From Desulfovibrio piger (GTDB lineage Bacteria > Desulfobacterota > Desulfovibrionia > Desulfovibrionales > Desulfovibrionaceae): a stretch of 64,000 bases of DNA. The notes beneath the pieces are model-generated. The model had not been told where the DNA came from and searched no databases. It worked only from the letters and a program-made list of their open reading frames with translations. The stretch lies in the NCBI RefSeq assembly GCF_951793255.1, contig NZ_OX636706.1, positions 372,001-436,000 on the forward strand, in the 5' to 3' direction. Each line of letters starts with the position of its first letter. Within the stretch, counting starts at the first letter, position 1. This document shows positions 25,572-34,488 of the stretch, in pieces. The position numbers and the translations under genes are program-made.

Positions 25572-27374
25572 CTACTCCTGCACGGGCGTCCGGGGGGCGT
25601 CCGCGCGCCTCAAGGTAAAGATGATGGCCGTGCTGCCGTCTTCCGCCGGGCTTTCCGCCCAGATGCGGCCGCCGTGCCGTTCGATCACATGTTTGCAAAT
25701 GGCCAGGCCCAGGCCCGTGGAATTCTGCCCGCGATGGCGCTCTACCTGATAGAAGCGCTCGAAGATGCGTGGCAGATCGTCCGCCGGGATGAGTACGCCG
25801 TCGTCCACCACACGGATGACCACGTCGTCGCCTTCCACCCGGCCCGTGACGCGGATGGCCGTCTCTTCTTCGGCATAGCGGCAGGCGTTCTCCAGCAGGT
25901 TGCGGAACACCAGCGTCAGCAGACGGTCGTCGGCCAGTACGGGGGGCAGTTTTTCCAGATGGCCTTCCAGACGCAGCTTGCGTTCCTGCAGGCGGGTCTG
26001 GCACAGGCTGCCCGCCTCATCGAGGGTGGCGGCGCATTCCGTGGGGCAGAGCTCCAGGGCGCCTCCCTGCCCTTCCAGACGGGCCAGCACCAGCAGATCC
26101 TCCAGCATGCGGGCCAGGGAACAGCTGTGACGGTAGATGATGGCCGCAAAGTGCTGCGCCTGTTCCGAGGAATCCATGCTGAGCAGGGTCTCGGCATAGC
26201 CCTGGATGGCGGTCAGCGGCGTACGCAGCTCATGGGAGACATTGGCCACGAAATCGCTGCGGATGCGCTCCAGCTGCATCAGGTCGCTGATGTCGCGGAA
26301 GACCAGCACCGCGCCCAGACGGGCATCGGCCAGTACGGGCAGGGAGATGAGCACCGAGAAGACCCGGCTGCCCAGATGCAGCTGCACCTGGCGCAGGGAA
26401 CGGGGCACATCCAGATCCTCGTCCCCGTTGCCGGAGGACGAGCGGGCCACCTGGGCGGAGCGCAGCATGGCATCCACGGCATCCTGCAGTTCGGGCGAGG
26501 GGATCACCTCGATGACCGGGCTGCCCGCCATGTCGGTCACCTGGGGGAAGAGGCGGGCAAAGGCGCCGTTGCAGCGGCGGATGCGGCCCTGCGGCCCCAG
26601 CACCAGCACGCCGTCGCTCATGGTGTTGAGCACGCTCTCCAGCTGGGCGGTCTTGTCCGAGGCGATGCGCACCTGCTCGCCGATGCTGTCGGCCATGCGG
26701 TTCACGGCTTCGGCCAGGGGGGCGAACTCCGTGCCCGGCAGACGGCGCAGGCGGCGTTGCAGTCGGCCGCGGGAAATGGCCGAGACCACGTCCACCATCT
26801 GGCCCAGGGACCGCCGCATGGCGCCGGAGATGAAGGCGGCCAGCACCACGGCCAGCACCACGGCCAGCAGGATCATGGGCGCGAAGACGTGCAGGCGCTT
26901 CTGGATGAGCAGGTTCACGCTGTCCAGCGGCAGGGCCAGACGCAGGATGCGTCCGTCAGGCAGGTTGCGGGCCGCGTAGGCAAAATTCTTGTGCAAGGTG
27001 CCGCTGGCGCGCAGGGAGTAGCCCTGCCCTTCGCTGCGGGCCTGCACCACTTCGGGCCGGTCGCCGTGGTTGTCCATGCCTTCGGGCGAAACGCCGCCGG
27101 TCTCCGCCAGCACGTTGCCGTCGGCATCCAGCAGCGAAAGCCGCAGGTCGGGCAGGTCGAGCACCCGGACCAGGACCTCCAGATCGTTTTCGCCGCGCAG
27201 CATCAGTTCGCCCGCCACGCGCGCCTCGCGCAGCAGACCGGTACGAGCTTCATCGAGCTGGCGCTCTTCCAGCCATTCGCGCGTCAGCCACAGGGAAAGC
27301 CCCGCGGCCACCGCGGCCACCAGCAGGATGGCCCAGAAGATCCGGGCCCTAAAAGAACGGAACATCCCCGTCAT
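25572..27374 (-). CDS. phoR: Phosphate-regulon sensor histidine kinase PhoR
   Basis: 600 residues. Two membrane segments (about 12-30 and 163-185) bracket a periplasmic region; then come a HAMP-like linker, a PAS domain ([21 protein letters not shown]) and the kinase: H-box [25 protein letters not shown]-box [15 protein letters not shown]2 [18 protein letters not shown]. The G1 box reads [21 protein letters not shown], where the usual second glycine (DNGPGIP) is missing. It lies one base after phoB. The long periplasmic part differs from the E. coli PhoR layout. Confidence 0.92.
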   Translation of the reverse strand: MTGMFRSFRARIFWAILLVAAVAAGLSLWLTREWLEERQLDEARTGLLREARVAGELMLRGENDLEVLVRVLDLPDLRLSLLDADGNVLAETGGVSPEGMDNHGDRPEVVQARSEGQGYSLRASGTLHKNFAYAARNLPDGRILRLALPLDSVNLLIQKRLHVFAPMILLAVVLAVVLAAFISGAMRRSLGQMVDVVSAISRGRLQRRLRRLPGTEFAPLAEAVNRMADSIGEQVRIASDKTAQLESVLNTMSDGVLVLGPQGRIRRCNGAFARLFPQVTDMAGSPVIEVIPSPELQDAVDAMLRSAQVARSSSGNGDEDLDVPRSLRQVQLHLGSRVFSVLISLPVLADARLGAVLVFRDISDLMQLERIRSDFVANVSHELRTPLTAIQGYAETLLSMDSSEQAQHFAAIIYRHSCSLARMLEDLLVLARLEGQGGALELCPTECAATLDEAGSLCQTRLQERKLRLEGHLEKLPPVLADDRLLTLVFRNLLENACRYAEEETAIRVTGRVEGDDVVIRVVDDGVLIPADDLPRIFERFYQVERHRGQNSTGLGLAICKHVIERHGGRIWAESPAEDGSTAIIFTLRRADAPRTPVQE

Positions 27375-27375
27375 C

Positions 27376-28050
27376 TCAGCCTCTCAAACGGTAACCGACG
27401 CCGCGCACGGTCTCGAGCGCGGCGGCTTCTTCACCCAGTTTGGCCCGCAGACGCCGGACATGCGTGTCCACCGTACGGGCATAGCCTTCGAACGAATATC
27501 CCCAGACCGCGTTGAGCAGCTGTTCGCGGGTGCGCACGGCGCCCGCATGCCGCATGAGGTCTTCCAGCAGACGGAACTCCGTGGCCGTCAGGGCCACTTC
27601 CTGCCCGTCCAGGGTCACGCGGTGGGCCTCCACATCCAGCAGCAGGGCCCCGCGGCACAGGGCCGTGCCCATGCCGGGGCGGTTGCCGCGGCGCAGGATG
27701 GCCCGGATGCGCAGCACCAGTTCCCGGACGCTGAAGGGTTTGACCACATAATCATCGGCCCCCAGGGTCAGGCCCACAATGCGGTCCACTTCCTCGCCGC
27801 GGGCCGTGAGCATGAGCACGGGGATGGCCGCCGTGACCGGCTGGGCCTTGAGCCTGCGGCAGACATCGCAGCCGTCCATGCCGGGCAGCATGAGGTCCAG
27901 CACCACCAGGTCGGGCAGCTCGGAGGTCGCCATGTGCAGCCCCCCCAGCCCGTCGGCCGCTTCCAGTACCGCAAAGCCTTCGCGCTCAAGGTTGAAGCGC
28001 AGCAACTGGCGGATATCGTTTTCGTCTTCAATAACAAGTATGCGTTGCAT
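27376..28050 (-). CDS. phoB: Phosphate-regulon response regulator PhoB
   Basis: 224 residues, OmpR/PhoB class. The receiver has D52 (VVLDLMLPGMDG), the acidic pocket IEDE and LTARGEE...K in DDYVVKPFS; the C-terminal winged helix runs from about 130 (LTATEFRLLEDLMRHAGAVRTREQLL ... TVDTHVRRLRAKLG). It should bind the direct repeats listed upstream of phoB, pstS and pit. First gene of the phoB-phoR-pstB-phoU unit. Confidence 0.94.
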   Translation of the reverse strand: MQRILVIEDENDIRQLLRFNLEREGFAVLEAADGLGGLHMATSELPDLVVLDLMLPGMDGCDVCRRLKAQPVTAAIPVLMLTARGEEVDRIVGLTLGADDYVVKPFSVRELVLRIRAILRRGNRPGMGTALCRGALLLDVEAHRVTLDGQEVALTATEFRLLEDLMRHAGAVRTREQLLNAVWGYSFEGYARTVDTHVRRLRAKLGEEAAALETVRGVGYRLRG

Positions 28051-28109
28051 GGAGTCTTCCTTTGCCTTGGAGAAGTAGTGCCTTTCCCATGCGCCAGCAA
28101 TGCGCCTGA

Positions 28110-28131
28110 AAGGTTACAATTGTGTGACAGG
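28110..28131 (-). promoter_or_regulatory. PhoB-box-like direct repeat upstream of phoB
   Basis: Read leftward: CTGTCACACAATTGTAACCT. Half-sites GTCACAC and GTAACCT are four bases apart, like the sites before pit and pstS. About 60 bases before the phoB start; suggests autoregulation. Confidence 0.6.
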
Positions 28132-28178
28132 CCCGTAAAAACCACGGTTTTCAAAGTGTCTCCGCATCTTCGCCGAGG

Positions 28179-28203
28179 CGTCACATTTCTGTAACAAAGC
28201 CTG
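28179..28203 (+). promoter_or_regulatory. PhoB-box-like direct repeat upstream of pstS
   Basis: CGTCACATTTCTGTAACAAA followed by GCCTG. Half-sites GTCACAT and GTAACAA, four bases apart. About 70 bases before the pstS start codon. Confidence 0.7.
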
Positions 28204-28270
28204 AGGAAAAGGGAGGTGCTTCGGGATCGAGCCGAAGCAAAGACTTTTTTCCTTTTAAAGGAGCACTATC

Positions 28271-29086
28271 ATGAATTTCGCCAAAACTCTGGTCCTTACC
28301 TGTGCCGCCCTGGGTCTGAGCGTGGCCGCCCACGCCCAGGATATCGTCGTCAACGGCTCCACCACCGTGCTGCCCGTCATGCAGAAGGCCGCCGAATCCT
28401 TCATGGCCGCCAACCCCGACATCAAACTGGTGATCTCCGGCGGCGGTTCCGGCAACGGCATCAAGGCCCTGGGCGAAAAGCAGTGCGACGTGGCCATGAG
28501 CTCCCGCGACATCAAGGACAAGGAACGCGCCGCCGCTGAAAAGAAGGGCGTGAAGCCCGTGCGCATCGCCGTGGCCGTGGACGCCATCGTGCCCGTGGTC
28601 AACCCCGAGAACCCCGTGAAGGACCTGACCCTGGAACAGCTGTCCTCCATCTACGCCGGCAAGGTGCGCAACTGGAAGGAACTGGGCGGCCAGGATGCCC
28701 CCATCGTGGTCATCTCCCGCGATACCTCTTCCGGTACCTTCGAATCCTGGCAGGAACTGGTCATGAAGAAGGAACGCGTCACCCCCGCCGCCCTGATGCA
28801 GGCCTCCAACGGCACCGTGGTGCAGGCCGTGGCCAAGAACAAGAATGCCATCGGCTACATCGGCCTGGGCTATCTTGACAAGAGCGTCAAGGGCCTGACC
28901 GTGAGCAAGGTGGCCGCCAGCGCCAAGACCGCTCTGGACGGCGAATGGCCCATCGCCCGCGAACTCTACATCTTCACCAACGGCGATCCCAAGGGCGGCG
29001 TGAAGAAGCTGGTGGACTACCTGCTGGCCGCCGACAAGGGCCAGAAGGACGTCCTGGCCGTGGGTTACGTTCCCCTGCAGCATTAA
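28271..29086 (+). CDS. pstS: Phosphate ABC transporter substrate-binding protein PstS
   Basis: 271 residues. A Sec signal peptide (cleavage after AAHA) leads into IVVNGSTTVLPVMQKAAESF, ISGGGSGNGIKALGEKQCDVAMSSRDIK and ISRDTSSGTFESWQELV, the phosphate-binding loops of the PstS/SphX type. It binds phosphate in the periplasm and delivers it to PstCA. AAAGGAG precedes the ATG; a PhoB-like box lies upstream. A pair of hairpins follows the gene before pstC, probably lowering expression of the membrane parts relative to this protein. Confidence 0.95.
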   Translation: MNFAKTLVLTCAALGLSVAAHAQDIVVNGSTTVLPVMQKAAESFMAANPDIKLVISGGGSGNGIKALGEKQCDVAMSSRDIKDKERAAAEKKGVKPVRIAVAVDAIVPVVNPENPVKDLTLEQLSSIYAGKVRNWKELGGQDAPIVVISRDTSSGTFESWQELVMKKERVTPAALMQASNGTVVQAVAKNKNAIGYIGLGYLDKSVKGLTVSKVAASAKTALDGEWPIARELYIFTNGDPKGGVKKLVDYLLAADKGQKDVLAVGYVPLQH

Positions 29087-29096
29087 GCCCGCAGCA

Positions 29097-29213
29097 CCGG
29101 GCAGACGCTCCCCCTCTCCTTCCGGGGGCCTCTGCCCGGTCCCCCGCAAGGGGAAAGGGCCCGTGCCGGTCTGAGGGATCATACCGGCGTACGTCCCCCT
29201 TTCCCCCGTTTTT
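29097..29213 (+). promoter_or_regulatory. Two consecutive hairpins between pstS and pstC
   Basis: The first pairs CCGGGCAGA (29097-29105) with TCTGCCCGG (29131-29139). The second pairs GGGGAAAGGG (29150-29159) with the CCCCTTTCCCC run (29195-29206), has an inner GCCGGT/ACCGGC stem (29165-29170, 29183-29188) and ends in TTTTT. This looks like a partial terminator or mRNA stabiliser. Confidence 0.6.
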
Positions 29214-29273
29214 CCGCTTTTTTCCCGCTTCCTCCAGCGGGCGCGTCCCGCAAGGAAACCTTCGGAGAAAACC

Positions 29274-30161
29274 ATGTTCAGCTCTTCCCGCGAGCGGGCC
29301 ATCCGCATCTGCCTCACCGCCATCGCGGCCTCGTCCCTGCTGGCGCTGGCAGGTATCGTCATCTTCCTGTTCACCGAAGGCCTGCCCCTGTTCCGGCATG
29401 TGAGCCCGCTGGACTTTCTGCTGGGCGACCTCTGGTACCCCACGGAAGATCCCGGCCTGTTCGGCATTTTCCCGTTGCTGGTGGGTTCCGTGGCCGTCAC
29501 CGGGCTTTCCTCGCTGCTGGCCGTGCCTCTGGGCGTCATGACGGCCGTGTACCTGGCCGAGATCGCGCCGCCCTTCGCCCGCCGCGTCATCAAGCCCTTC
29601 GTGGAACTGCTGGCGGCCCTGCCTTCGGTGGTGCTGGGCTTTCTGGGCATGGTGGTGCTGGCGCCCATCCTCCAGGACGTGCTGGGCGCCGCCACGGGCC
29701 TCAACCTGCTCAATGCCTCGCTGGTGCTGGCCATCATGAGCCTGCCCACCATCTGCTCCGTCTCCGAGGACGCCCTGCGCGCCGTGCCCCGCTCCCTGCG
29801 TGAGGCCTCCCTGGCGCTGGGCGCCACCCGCTGGGAGACCATCGTGCGCGTGGTGGTGCCCGCGGCCCTGTCCGGCATCGGCACGGCCATCATGCTGGGC
29901 ATGTCCCGCGCCATGGGCGAGACCATGGTGGTGCTCATGGCGGCCGGCGGCGCGGCCATGCTGCCCCAGTCCCTGCTGGACCCCGTGCGGCCCATGCCCG
30001 CCTCCATCGCCGCCGAAATGGCTGAAGCCCCCTTCCGCAGCGACCATTACTACGCCCTGTTCGCCACAGGTATCGTCCTGTTCCTGATGACGCTGGCATT
30101 CAACATGATCGCTTCCCGCATTGCCGAAAAACACCGCCAGGTGGGCTCGGCCAGCCTTTAA
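29274..30161 (+). CDS. pstC: Phosphate ABC transporter permease PstC
   Basis: 295 residues with six membrane helices. The PstC-type loops are GIFPLLVGSVAVTGLSSLLAVPLGVMTAVYLAEIAPP and the ABC-permease EAA motif LREASLALGATRWETIVRVVVPAALSGI, followed by GMSRAMGETMVVLMAAGG. It forms the inner-membrane channel with PstA. GGAG sits before the ATG. Slightly short at the N-terminus compared with E. coli PstC (319). Confidence 0.93.
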   Translation: MFSSSRERAIRICLTAIAASSLLALAGIVIFLFTEGLPLFRHVSPLDFLLGDLWYPTEDPGLFGIFPLLVGSVAVTGLSSLLAVPLGVMTAVYLAEIAPPFARRVIKPFVELLAALPSVVLGFLGMVVLAPILQDVLGAATGLNLLNASLVLAIMSLPTICSVSEDALRAVPRSLREASLALGATRWETIVRVVVPAALSGIGTAIMLGMSRAMGETMVVLMAAGGAAMLPQSLLDPVRPMPASIAAEMAEAPFRSDHYYALFATGIVLFLMTLAFNMIASRIAEKHRQVGSASL

Positions 30162-30172
30162 GGATCCCTTCC

Positions 30173-31048
30173 ATGCCTCTTGCGACACCCGATCCGCGCC
30201 GCCGCCTTTTCGTCCAGGGCGCCATGCTCGGCACCCTGCGGCTGGTGGCCGCCTTCAACGTCATCCTGCTGGTGGCCATCTGCCTTTTCCTGCTGGTGCA
30301 GGGCCTGCCCGCCCTCAGCTGGGAATTCCTCTCCACGCCGCCCCGCGAGATGATGACCGCCGGCGGCATCCTGCCCTGCATCGTGGGCACGGCCATCCTG
30401 GCCCTGGGCTCCCTGCTGCTGGCCTTCCCCCTGGGGGTGGCCACGGCCGTCTACCTGCATGAATACGCGGGCAACACCCCCTTCGCCCGCATGGTGCGCC
30501 TGGGGGTCAACAACCTGGCCGGGGTGCCTTCCGTGGTCTTCGGCCTGTTCGGGCTTTCGTTCTTCGTGACCTTCTGCGGCATGGGCGTCAGCATCCTGTC
30601 CGGCATCCTGACCCTGGCCGTGCTGACCCTGCCCGTGATCATCAGCACCGCCGAGGAGAGCCTGCGCTCCGTACCCGACACCTACCGCCAAGCCTCCCTG
30701 GCCCTGGGTGCCGGCAAGGCCCAGACCATCACCCGCGTGGTCCTGCCCTGCGCCATGCCGGGCATGCTCACCGGCGCCATCCTGGGCGTGGCCCGCGCCG
30801 CCGGTGAAACGGCCGCCATCATGTTCACCGCCGCCGTCTTCTATACGCCCAAGAACCCGGACTCCATCTTCAGCTCGGTCATGGCCCTGCCCTATCACAT
30901 GTACGTGCTGGCCACCGCCGGCACGGACATCGAGAAGACCCGCCCGCTCCAGTACGGCACGGGCCTGGTCCTCATCCTGCTGGTGCTGGGCATGAACCTG
31001 CTGGCCATCATCCTGCGCGACCACCTGCAGCGCCGCCACCACGCCTAG
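30173..31048 (+). CDS. pstA: Phosphate ABC transporter permease PstA
   Basis: 291 residues, six helices. GILPCIVGTAILALGSLLLAFPLGVATAVYLHEYA, the EAA loop YRQASLALGAGKAQTITRVVLPCAMPGML and GVARAAGETAAIMFTAAVFY are typical of PstA. It lies 11 bases after pstC and completes the channel. Its ATPase partner pstB is on the opposite strand in the phoB unit. Confidence 0.93.
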   Translation: MPLATPDPRRRLFVQGAMLGTLRLVAAFNVILLVAICLFLLVQGLPALSWEFLSTPPREMMTAGGILPCIVGTAILALGSLLLAFPLGVATAVYLHEYAGNTPFARMVRLGVNNLAGVPSVVFGLFGLSFFVTFCGMGVSILSGILTLAVLTLPVIISTAEESLRSVPDTYRQASLALGAGKAQTITRVVLPCAMPGMLTGAILGVARAAGETAAIMFTAAVFYTPKNPDSIFSSVMALPYHMYVLATAGTDIEKTRPLQYGTGLVLILLVLGMNLLAIILRDHLQRRHHA

Positions 31049-31075
31049 ACGCCATCCGCCACAGGCTGATTTTTG

Positions 31076-31110
31076 GGGGACTTCCTGCTCCGGCAGAGAG
31101 GTCCCCTTTT
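31076..31110 (+). terminator. Terminator after pstA
   Basis: GGGGAC (31076-31081) and GTCCCC (31101-31106), with an inner CCTGC/GGCAG-like pairing, followed by TTTT. Confidence 0.65.
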
Positions 31111-31340
31111 CCGTTTCCCCCCTGCCACAACACACGTCTTCCGCAGGCCGCGGAGCCGCGCAGGGGGCCTTTCCCGGCACACCGCCTCACCAGATGCTCC
31201 GACGGCGATAAGAAAGATCGGAGTCTGCCCAGCCTCCCCCGGTCCCTGCCGTGCGGTCCCCTCTTGCACCCCGGCCTGAGCGATCCCCATCCGGGAAGAT
31301 GTCCTCTTCCGCCTCCCGCGTTCTCTCCGGTCGCACCAAA

Positions 31341-31379
31341 AATGCAAACGGGCCGGAAGGGAGATCCCTTCCGGCCCGT
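31341..31379 (-). terminator. Terminator after cmk
   Basis: Read leftward: ACGGGCCGGAAGGGA (31379-31365) and its complement (31362-31348) form a 13-15 bp stem, followed by TTTGCATTTTT. Confidence 0.8.
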
Positions 31380-31410
31380 CATCTTGCCATATGATGTTTG
31401 CCGTCCCCGG

Positions 31411-32103
31411 CTACGGCAACAGGGTCACGCTGCCTTCATGCACGCTGATGCGATGCACCAGCACGCCCAGCACACCGGCGATGTCCAGTTCCGAGGTATC
31501 CACGATGACGGCATCGGCAGCGGGGCGCAGAGGCGCCACGGCCCGGTTGCGGTCCAGGGAGTCACGCTGGCGGATCTGCTCGGTCAGCGTCACCAGATCG
31601 GCTTCCACCCCGCGGGCGGCCAGGTCGCGCAGACGGCGCAGGGCGCGCACTTCGGGCGATGCATCCAGGAAGAATTTGAAGCGGGCGTCAGGAAAGACCA
31701 CCGTACCCATGTCACGGCCTTCCACCACCAGCGGCGTGGCTTCGCCCATGGCCCGCTGGGCCTCGCGCAGCACCTCGCGCACCACGGGCACCGTGGCGAT
31801 GCGGGCGGCCAGCATGCCCACCTGCTCGGTGCGCACTTCGCCGCGGATGGGCACGCCGTTGCAGCACACCGTGGAGGCCCGTCCCTTGCCGGACAGGCTG
31901 AAGGTCCACTGGCGGCACTTCTCGCGCAATTCCTCTTCGGGCAGGGTCTCCGCACCGGGCCCCAGCTTGAGGGCCAGGCAACGGAACATGGCGCCGGTAT
32001 CCAGATAAGCCACATGCAGGCTTTCGGCCAGCTGCTGGGCCAGCGTGGTCTTGCCCACACCGGCGGGGCCGTCCAGGGTCACCACAGGCAGGGTCGTCTT
32101 CAT
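31411..32103 (-). CDS. cmk: Cytidylate kinase
   Basis: 230 residues, P-loop kinase. The P-loop is DGPAGVGKTT (11-20), then AYLDTGAMFRCLAL (CMP-kinase signature), VVEGRDMGTVVFPDARFKFFLDAS and the lid RLRDLAARG...QRDSLDRNRAVAPL. It phosphorylates CMP and dCMP for nucleotide recycling. I start at ATG 32103 with AGGAGG upstream; the longer frame to 32124 begins inside that ribosome site. The start overlaps the hisC stop by four bases. Confidence 0.93.
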   Translation of the reverse strand: MKTTLPVVTLDGPAGVGKTTLAQQLAESLHVAYLDTGAMFRCLALKLGPGAETLPEEELREKCRQWTFSLSGKGRASTVCCNGVPIRGEVRTEQVGMLAARIATVPVVREVLREAQRAMGEATPLVVEGRDMGTVVFPDARFKFFLDASPEVRALRRLRDLAARGVEADLVTLTEQIRQRDSLDRNRAVAPLRPAADAVIVDTSELDIAGVLGVLVHRISVHEGSVTLLP

Positions 32104-33239
32104 CCCCGCACCTCCTGCATCCACTGTTTCATGGCCTCAAGGAAGGCCGTGTTCTCTTCGTCGCTGCCCACGCTCACGCGCAGGTGATCGGGCAGGCTGT
32201 AGCTTTTGAGCGGCCGGATGATGATACCGCGCTGCAGCAGGGCCTCGAAGCAGGCCGCCGCCGTACCGCAGCCTTCGGGCAGCTGCATCATGATGAAGTT
32301 GGCGGCGCTGGGCCACACCGTGCATCCCAGGGCGCGCAGGCCTTCGGTCAGGCGACGGCGACCGGCGCGCACGCATTCCAGCGTGGCGGCCCGGAAGGTG
32401 CTGTCCTGCAGCACGGCGATACCGGCTTCTTCGGCCAGGATGTTGACCGAGAACGGCAGGCGGGCCCGCCAGTAATACTGGGCCAGCTCGGCCGGCAGGA
32501 TGCCGTAGCCCAGGCGCAGCCCGGCCAGACCGTAGCTTTTGGAGAAGGTGCGCATGATGGCCACGTTGTCCGGGATGTCACCGGAGGCCAGCAGGGAGAA
32601 GCGGGCCTCGTCCTCGGGGCTGTCGCCCGCAAAGTCCATGTAGGCCTCGTCCACCACCAGCAGGCAGTGGGGGAAGCGCTCGCCAAGGCGCTGCGCCAGG
32701 CGGCGCACGTCGGCCAGCGGCGGGCAGTAGCCGGAGGGATTGTCCGGCGTGGTCACGAAGACCAGACGGGTGTCATCGTCCACCAGGGCGAAGAGCGCGT
32801 CGAGATCGAAGCTGAAATCCGGGTTGAGGGGATGGCGGCGCACTTCCACGCCGCAGACCTGCGCCTGGACGGGATAGATGCTGAAGCAGGGCTCGAAGCA
32901 GACCACGGAATGCTTGCCCGGCACCAGGAGCATACGGATCAGCATGTCGATGATCTCGTCCGAGCCGTTGCCCACCACCACCTGATCGGGGCTGACGCCG
33001 TGCGTGCGGGCCAGGGCCGCCACCAGGCGGGGGTTGCCGCCCTGGGGATAGCGGAAGGCTGTCCCGGCGTGCAGGCCCAGGGCTTCCTTCACCAGGGGCG
33101 AGACGCCCAGGGGGTTCTCGTTGCTGGCCATTTTGACGACCTTGGACAGGCCGTATTTCTCCTGAATTTCGGCAATGGACATGCCGGGAACATAGGCGCT
33201 CAGGGCGGCTATTTCCGGGCGCACGGCGCAGGTGTACAT
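32100..33239 (-). CDS. hisC: Histidinol-phosphate aminotransferase
   Basis: 379 residues, PLP-dependent class-II aminotransferase. MASNENPLGVSPL, the PLP contacts VVGNGSDEII and TTPDNPSGYCPP, VVDEAYMDFAG, and the Schiff-base K234 in MRTFSKSYGLAGLRLGYG are all in place; RLRVSVG-type arginine DHLRVSVGSDEEN closes the active site. It makes histidinol phosphate in histidine synthesis. It is coupled to cmk by overlap and not placed with other his genes. Confidence 0.92.
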   Translation of the reverse strand: MYTCAVRPEIAALSAYVPGMSIAEIQEKYGLSKVVKMASNENPLGVSPLVKEALGLHAGTAFRYPQGGNPRLVAALARTHGVSPDQVVVGNGSDEIIDMLIRMLLVPGKHSVVCFEPCFSIYPVQAQVCGVEVRRHPLNPDFSFDLDALFALVDDDTRLVFVTTPDNPSGYCPPLADVRRLAQRLGERFPHCLLVVDEAYMDFAGDSPEDEARFSLLASGDIPDNVAIMRTFSKSYGLAGLRLGYGILPAELAQYYWRARLPFSVNILAEEAGIAVLQDSTFRAATLECVRAGRRRLTEGLRALGCTVWPSAANFIMMQLPEGCGTAAACFEALLQRGIIIRPLKSYSLPDHLRVSVGSDEENTAFLEAMKQWMQEVRG

Positions 33240-33258
33240 ACAGACTCCAGATGCAAAG

Positions 33259-33288
33259 AAAAAAGGGCCGCCGCAAGTGCGGCGGCCC
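33259..33288 (-). terminator. Terminator after uspA
   Basis: GGGCCGCCGC/GCGGCGGCCC stem (33265-33274 with 33279-33288), 4-base loop, then six T leftward (33264-33259). It separates uspA from hisC. Confidence 0.88.
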
Positions 33289-33323
33289 GAGAAACCGTTG
33301 TCAGTTCCCGATCCGGCCGGGAC

Positions 33324-33767
33324 TTACCTGTTGGGGCGAACGGTCAGCACAGGCATGGACGCGTTCTTGACGACCTTTTCGGCCACGGAGCCGAAGAGGA
33401 TGCGGTCGATGCCCTTGCGACCGTGGGTGCCCATGACGATGAGGTCGGCGCCTTCGTCATTGGCACGGGTCAGGATCTCTTCAGCGGCGTAGCCGATGAG
33501 CACCTGGCCCTTGGCTTCCACGCCGGGGAAGTTTTCGGCCACGAAAGCGTCCATGGACTTTTCAGCGCCGGAGACGATCTCGCCCACGAAGTTTTCGATG
33601 GTGTTGGGCGGCACATGGAAGCCCACATACTGGCTCAGCGAGGGAGCCGTGTAGACGACGATGATGCTGGCCCCCAAGCCCTTGGCCAGCATGGTGGCGT
33701 ACTCTGCCACGGCCGCGCTGTGTTCGGAAAGGTCAACCGCGCAAAGAATCTTCTTGATTTCCTTCAT
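33324..33767 (-). CDS. Universal stress protein (UspA family)
   Basis: 147 residues. ILCAVDLSEHSAAVAEYA at the start and the ATP-binding motif GTHGRKGIDRILFGSVAEKV (G-x2-G-x9-G-S) near the C-terminus mark an ATP-binding UspA of the MJ0577 type. Such proteins help survival under stress or stasis; the partner is unknown. I start at ATG 33767, which has GGAG upstream; an ATG at 33779 would add four residues. It stands as a single gene with its own terminator. Confidence 0.9.
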   Translation of the reverse strand: MKEIKKILCAVDLSEHSAAVAEYATMLAKGLGASIIVVYTAPSLSQYVGFHVPPNTIENFVGEIVSGAEKSMDAFVAENFPGVEAKGQVLIGYAAEEILTRANDEGADLIVMGTHGRKGIDRILFGSVAEKVVKNASMPVLTVRPNR

Positions 33768-33884
33768 GGTACGCTCCATTACCGCCCAAACGGACAGAAG
33801 TAAAATGTTGAAAATCCGGTTCCATCAGGAAAGGGGGGATGGCCCTTTTCTCGTCGGCTCCAGAGCCGGCGCAGCCTTTTTTTC

Positions 33885-33905
33885 CCTTACAACCTCAATG
33901 TAAGG
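33885..33905. promoter_or_regulatory. Inverted repeat upstream of uspA
   Basis: CCTTACA (33885-33891) and TGTAAGG (33899-33905), exact, with a 7-base spacer, about 120 bases before the uspA start. Possible operator. Confidence 0.35.
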
Positions 33906-33939
33906 ACTTTCCCCGCACAAGACAAGGCCTTTTCTCCAA

Positions 33940-33959
33940 TTTGTGCCAAAAAGCACAAA
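33940..33959 (-). terminator. Short hairpin after the PPOX-fold gene
   Basis: TTTGTGC/GCACAAA around CAAAAA, eight bases after the stop codon at 33968. It could terminate the leftward transcript, with the T-rich part inside the loop rather than after it, so support is modest. Confidence 0.4.
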
Positions 33960-33967
33960 CCTTCTTC

Positions 33968-34447
33968 CTATTCCTTGTCCTTGCGGCGCGGCCCGTTCTT
34001 GTGGCGGCAGGTCAGGCTCTCCACATCGATGCGCAGGATATTCACGCGGGCCAGGGCGGCATCGGGCGTGGGGCGCGGGCAGCGCGCGTCAAAGCGCAGG
34101 CTGATGGCGTCCAGGGCACGGCGCTTCTCTTCCGTATCGGTCACTTCGCTCACCCGGCCGGTACCGCAAAGGCTGCGGAAGTGGGTGGTGGATTTTTCGC
34201 GGATGATGCACACGTCCACCGCCGTGGAAAAGCCCACCCGGCCATCCCGGCGCAGCACGTCGATCTTGCGTCCTTCCAGGGCGCAATGGATGTAGATGCG
34301 CCCGTCCAGCCAGACATGGTTGAAGGGCAGCACATAGGGGAAATCCCCGGTCTGAAAAGCCACGAACAGCGATTCCGCCTTGTTGAGGATCTCGCCGGGC
34401 AGGGCCGGATCCTCGCTCAGTTCCACGCGGCTGACGATCTTTTCCAT
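33968..34447 (-). CDS. Pyridoxamine 5'-phosphate oxidase-fold flavoprotein
   Basis: 159 residues with a split-barrel FMN-binding fold: FVAFQTGDFPYVLPFNHVWLDGRIYIHCALEGRKIDVLRRDGRVGFSTAVD is the pattern of NimA/PPOX-like proteins, and RSLCGTGRVSEVTDTEEKRRALDAIS follows. Relatives include nitroimidazole-reducing NimA and many uncharacterised FMN or haem proteins; activity here is unknown. GGAGGAG precedes the ATG at 34447. It follows the flavodoxin-like gene by 41 bases, so the two may share a transcript. Confidence 0.78.
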   Translation of the reverse strand: MEKIVSRVELSEDPALPGEILNKAESLFVAFQTGDFPYVLPFNHVWLDGRIYIHCALEGRKIDVLRRDGRVGFSTAVDVCIIREKSTTHFRSLCGTGRVSEVTDTEEKRRALDAISLRFDARCPRPTPDAALARVNILRIDVESLTCRHKNGPRRKDKE

Positions 34448-34488
34448 GATGTTCTCTCCTCCCCTTGCAGGATAACGGGCCCGCGGGC

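Larger units (their letters stand above)
31049..31410. other. Convergent intergenic region, no gene seen
   Basis: About 360 bp between pstA and the leftward cmk gene. Apart from a terminator at each end (31076-31110 and 31341-31379) I see nothing of note; short frames inside have no support. Confidence 0.45.
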
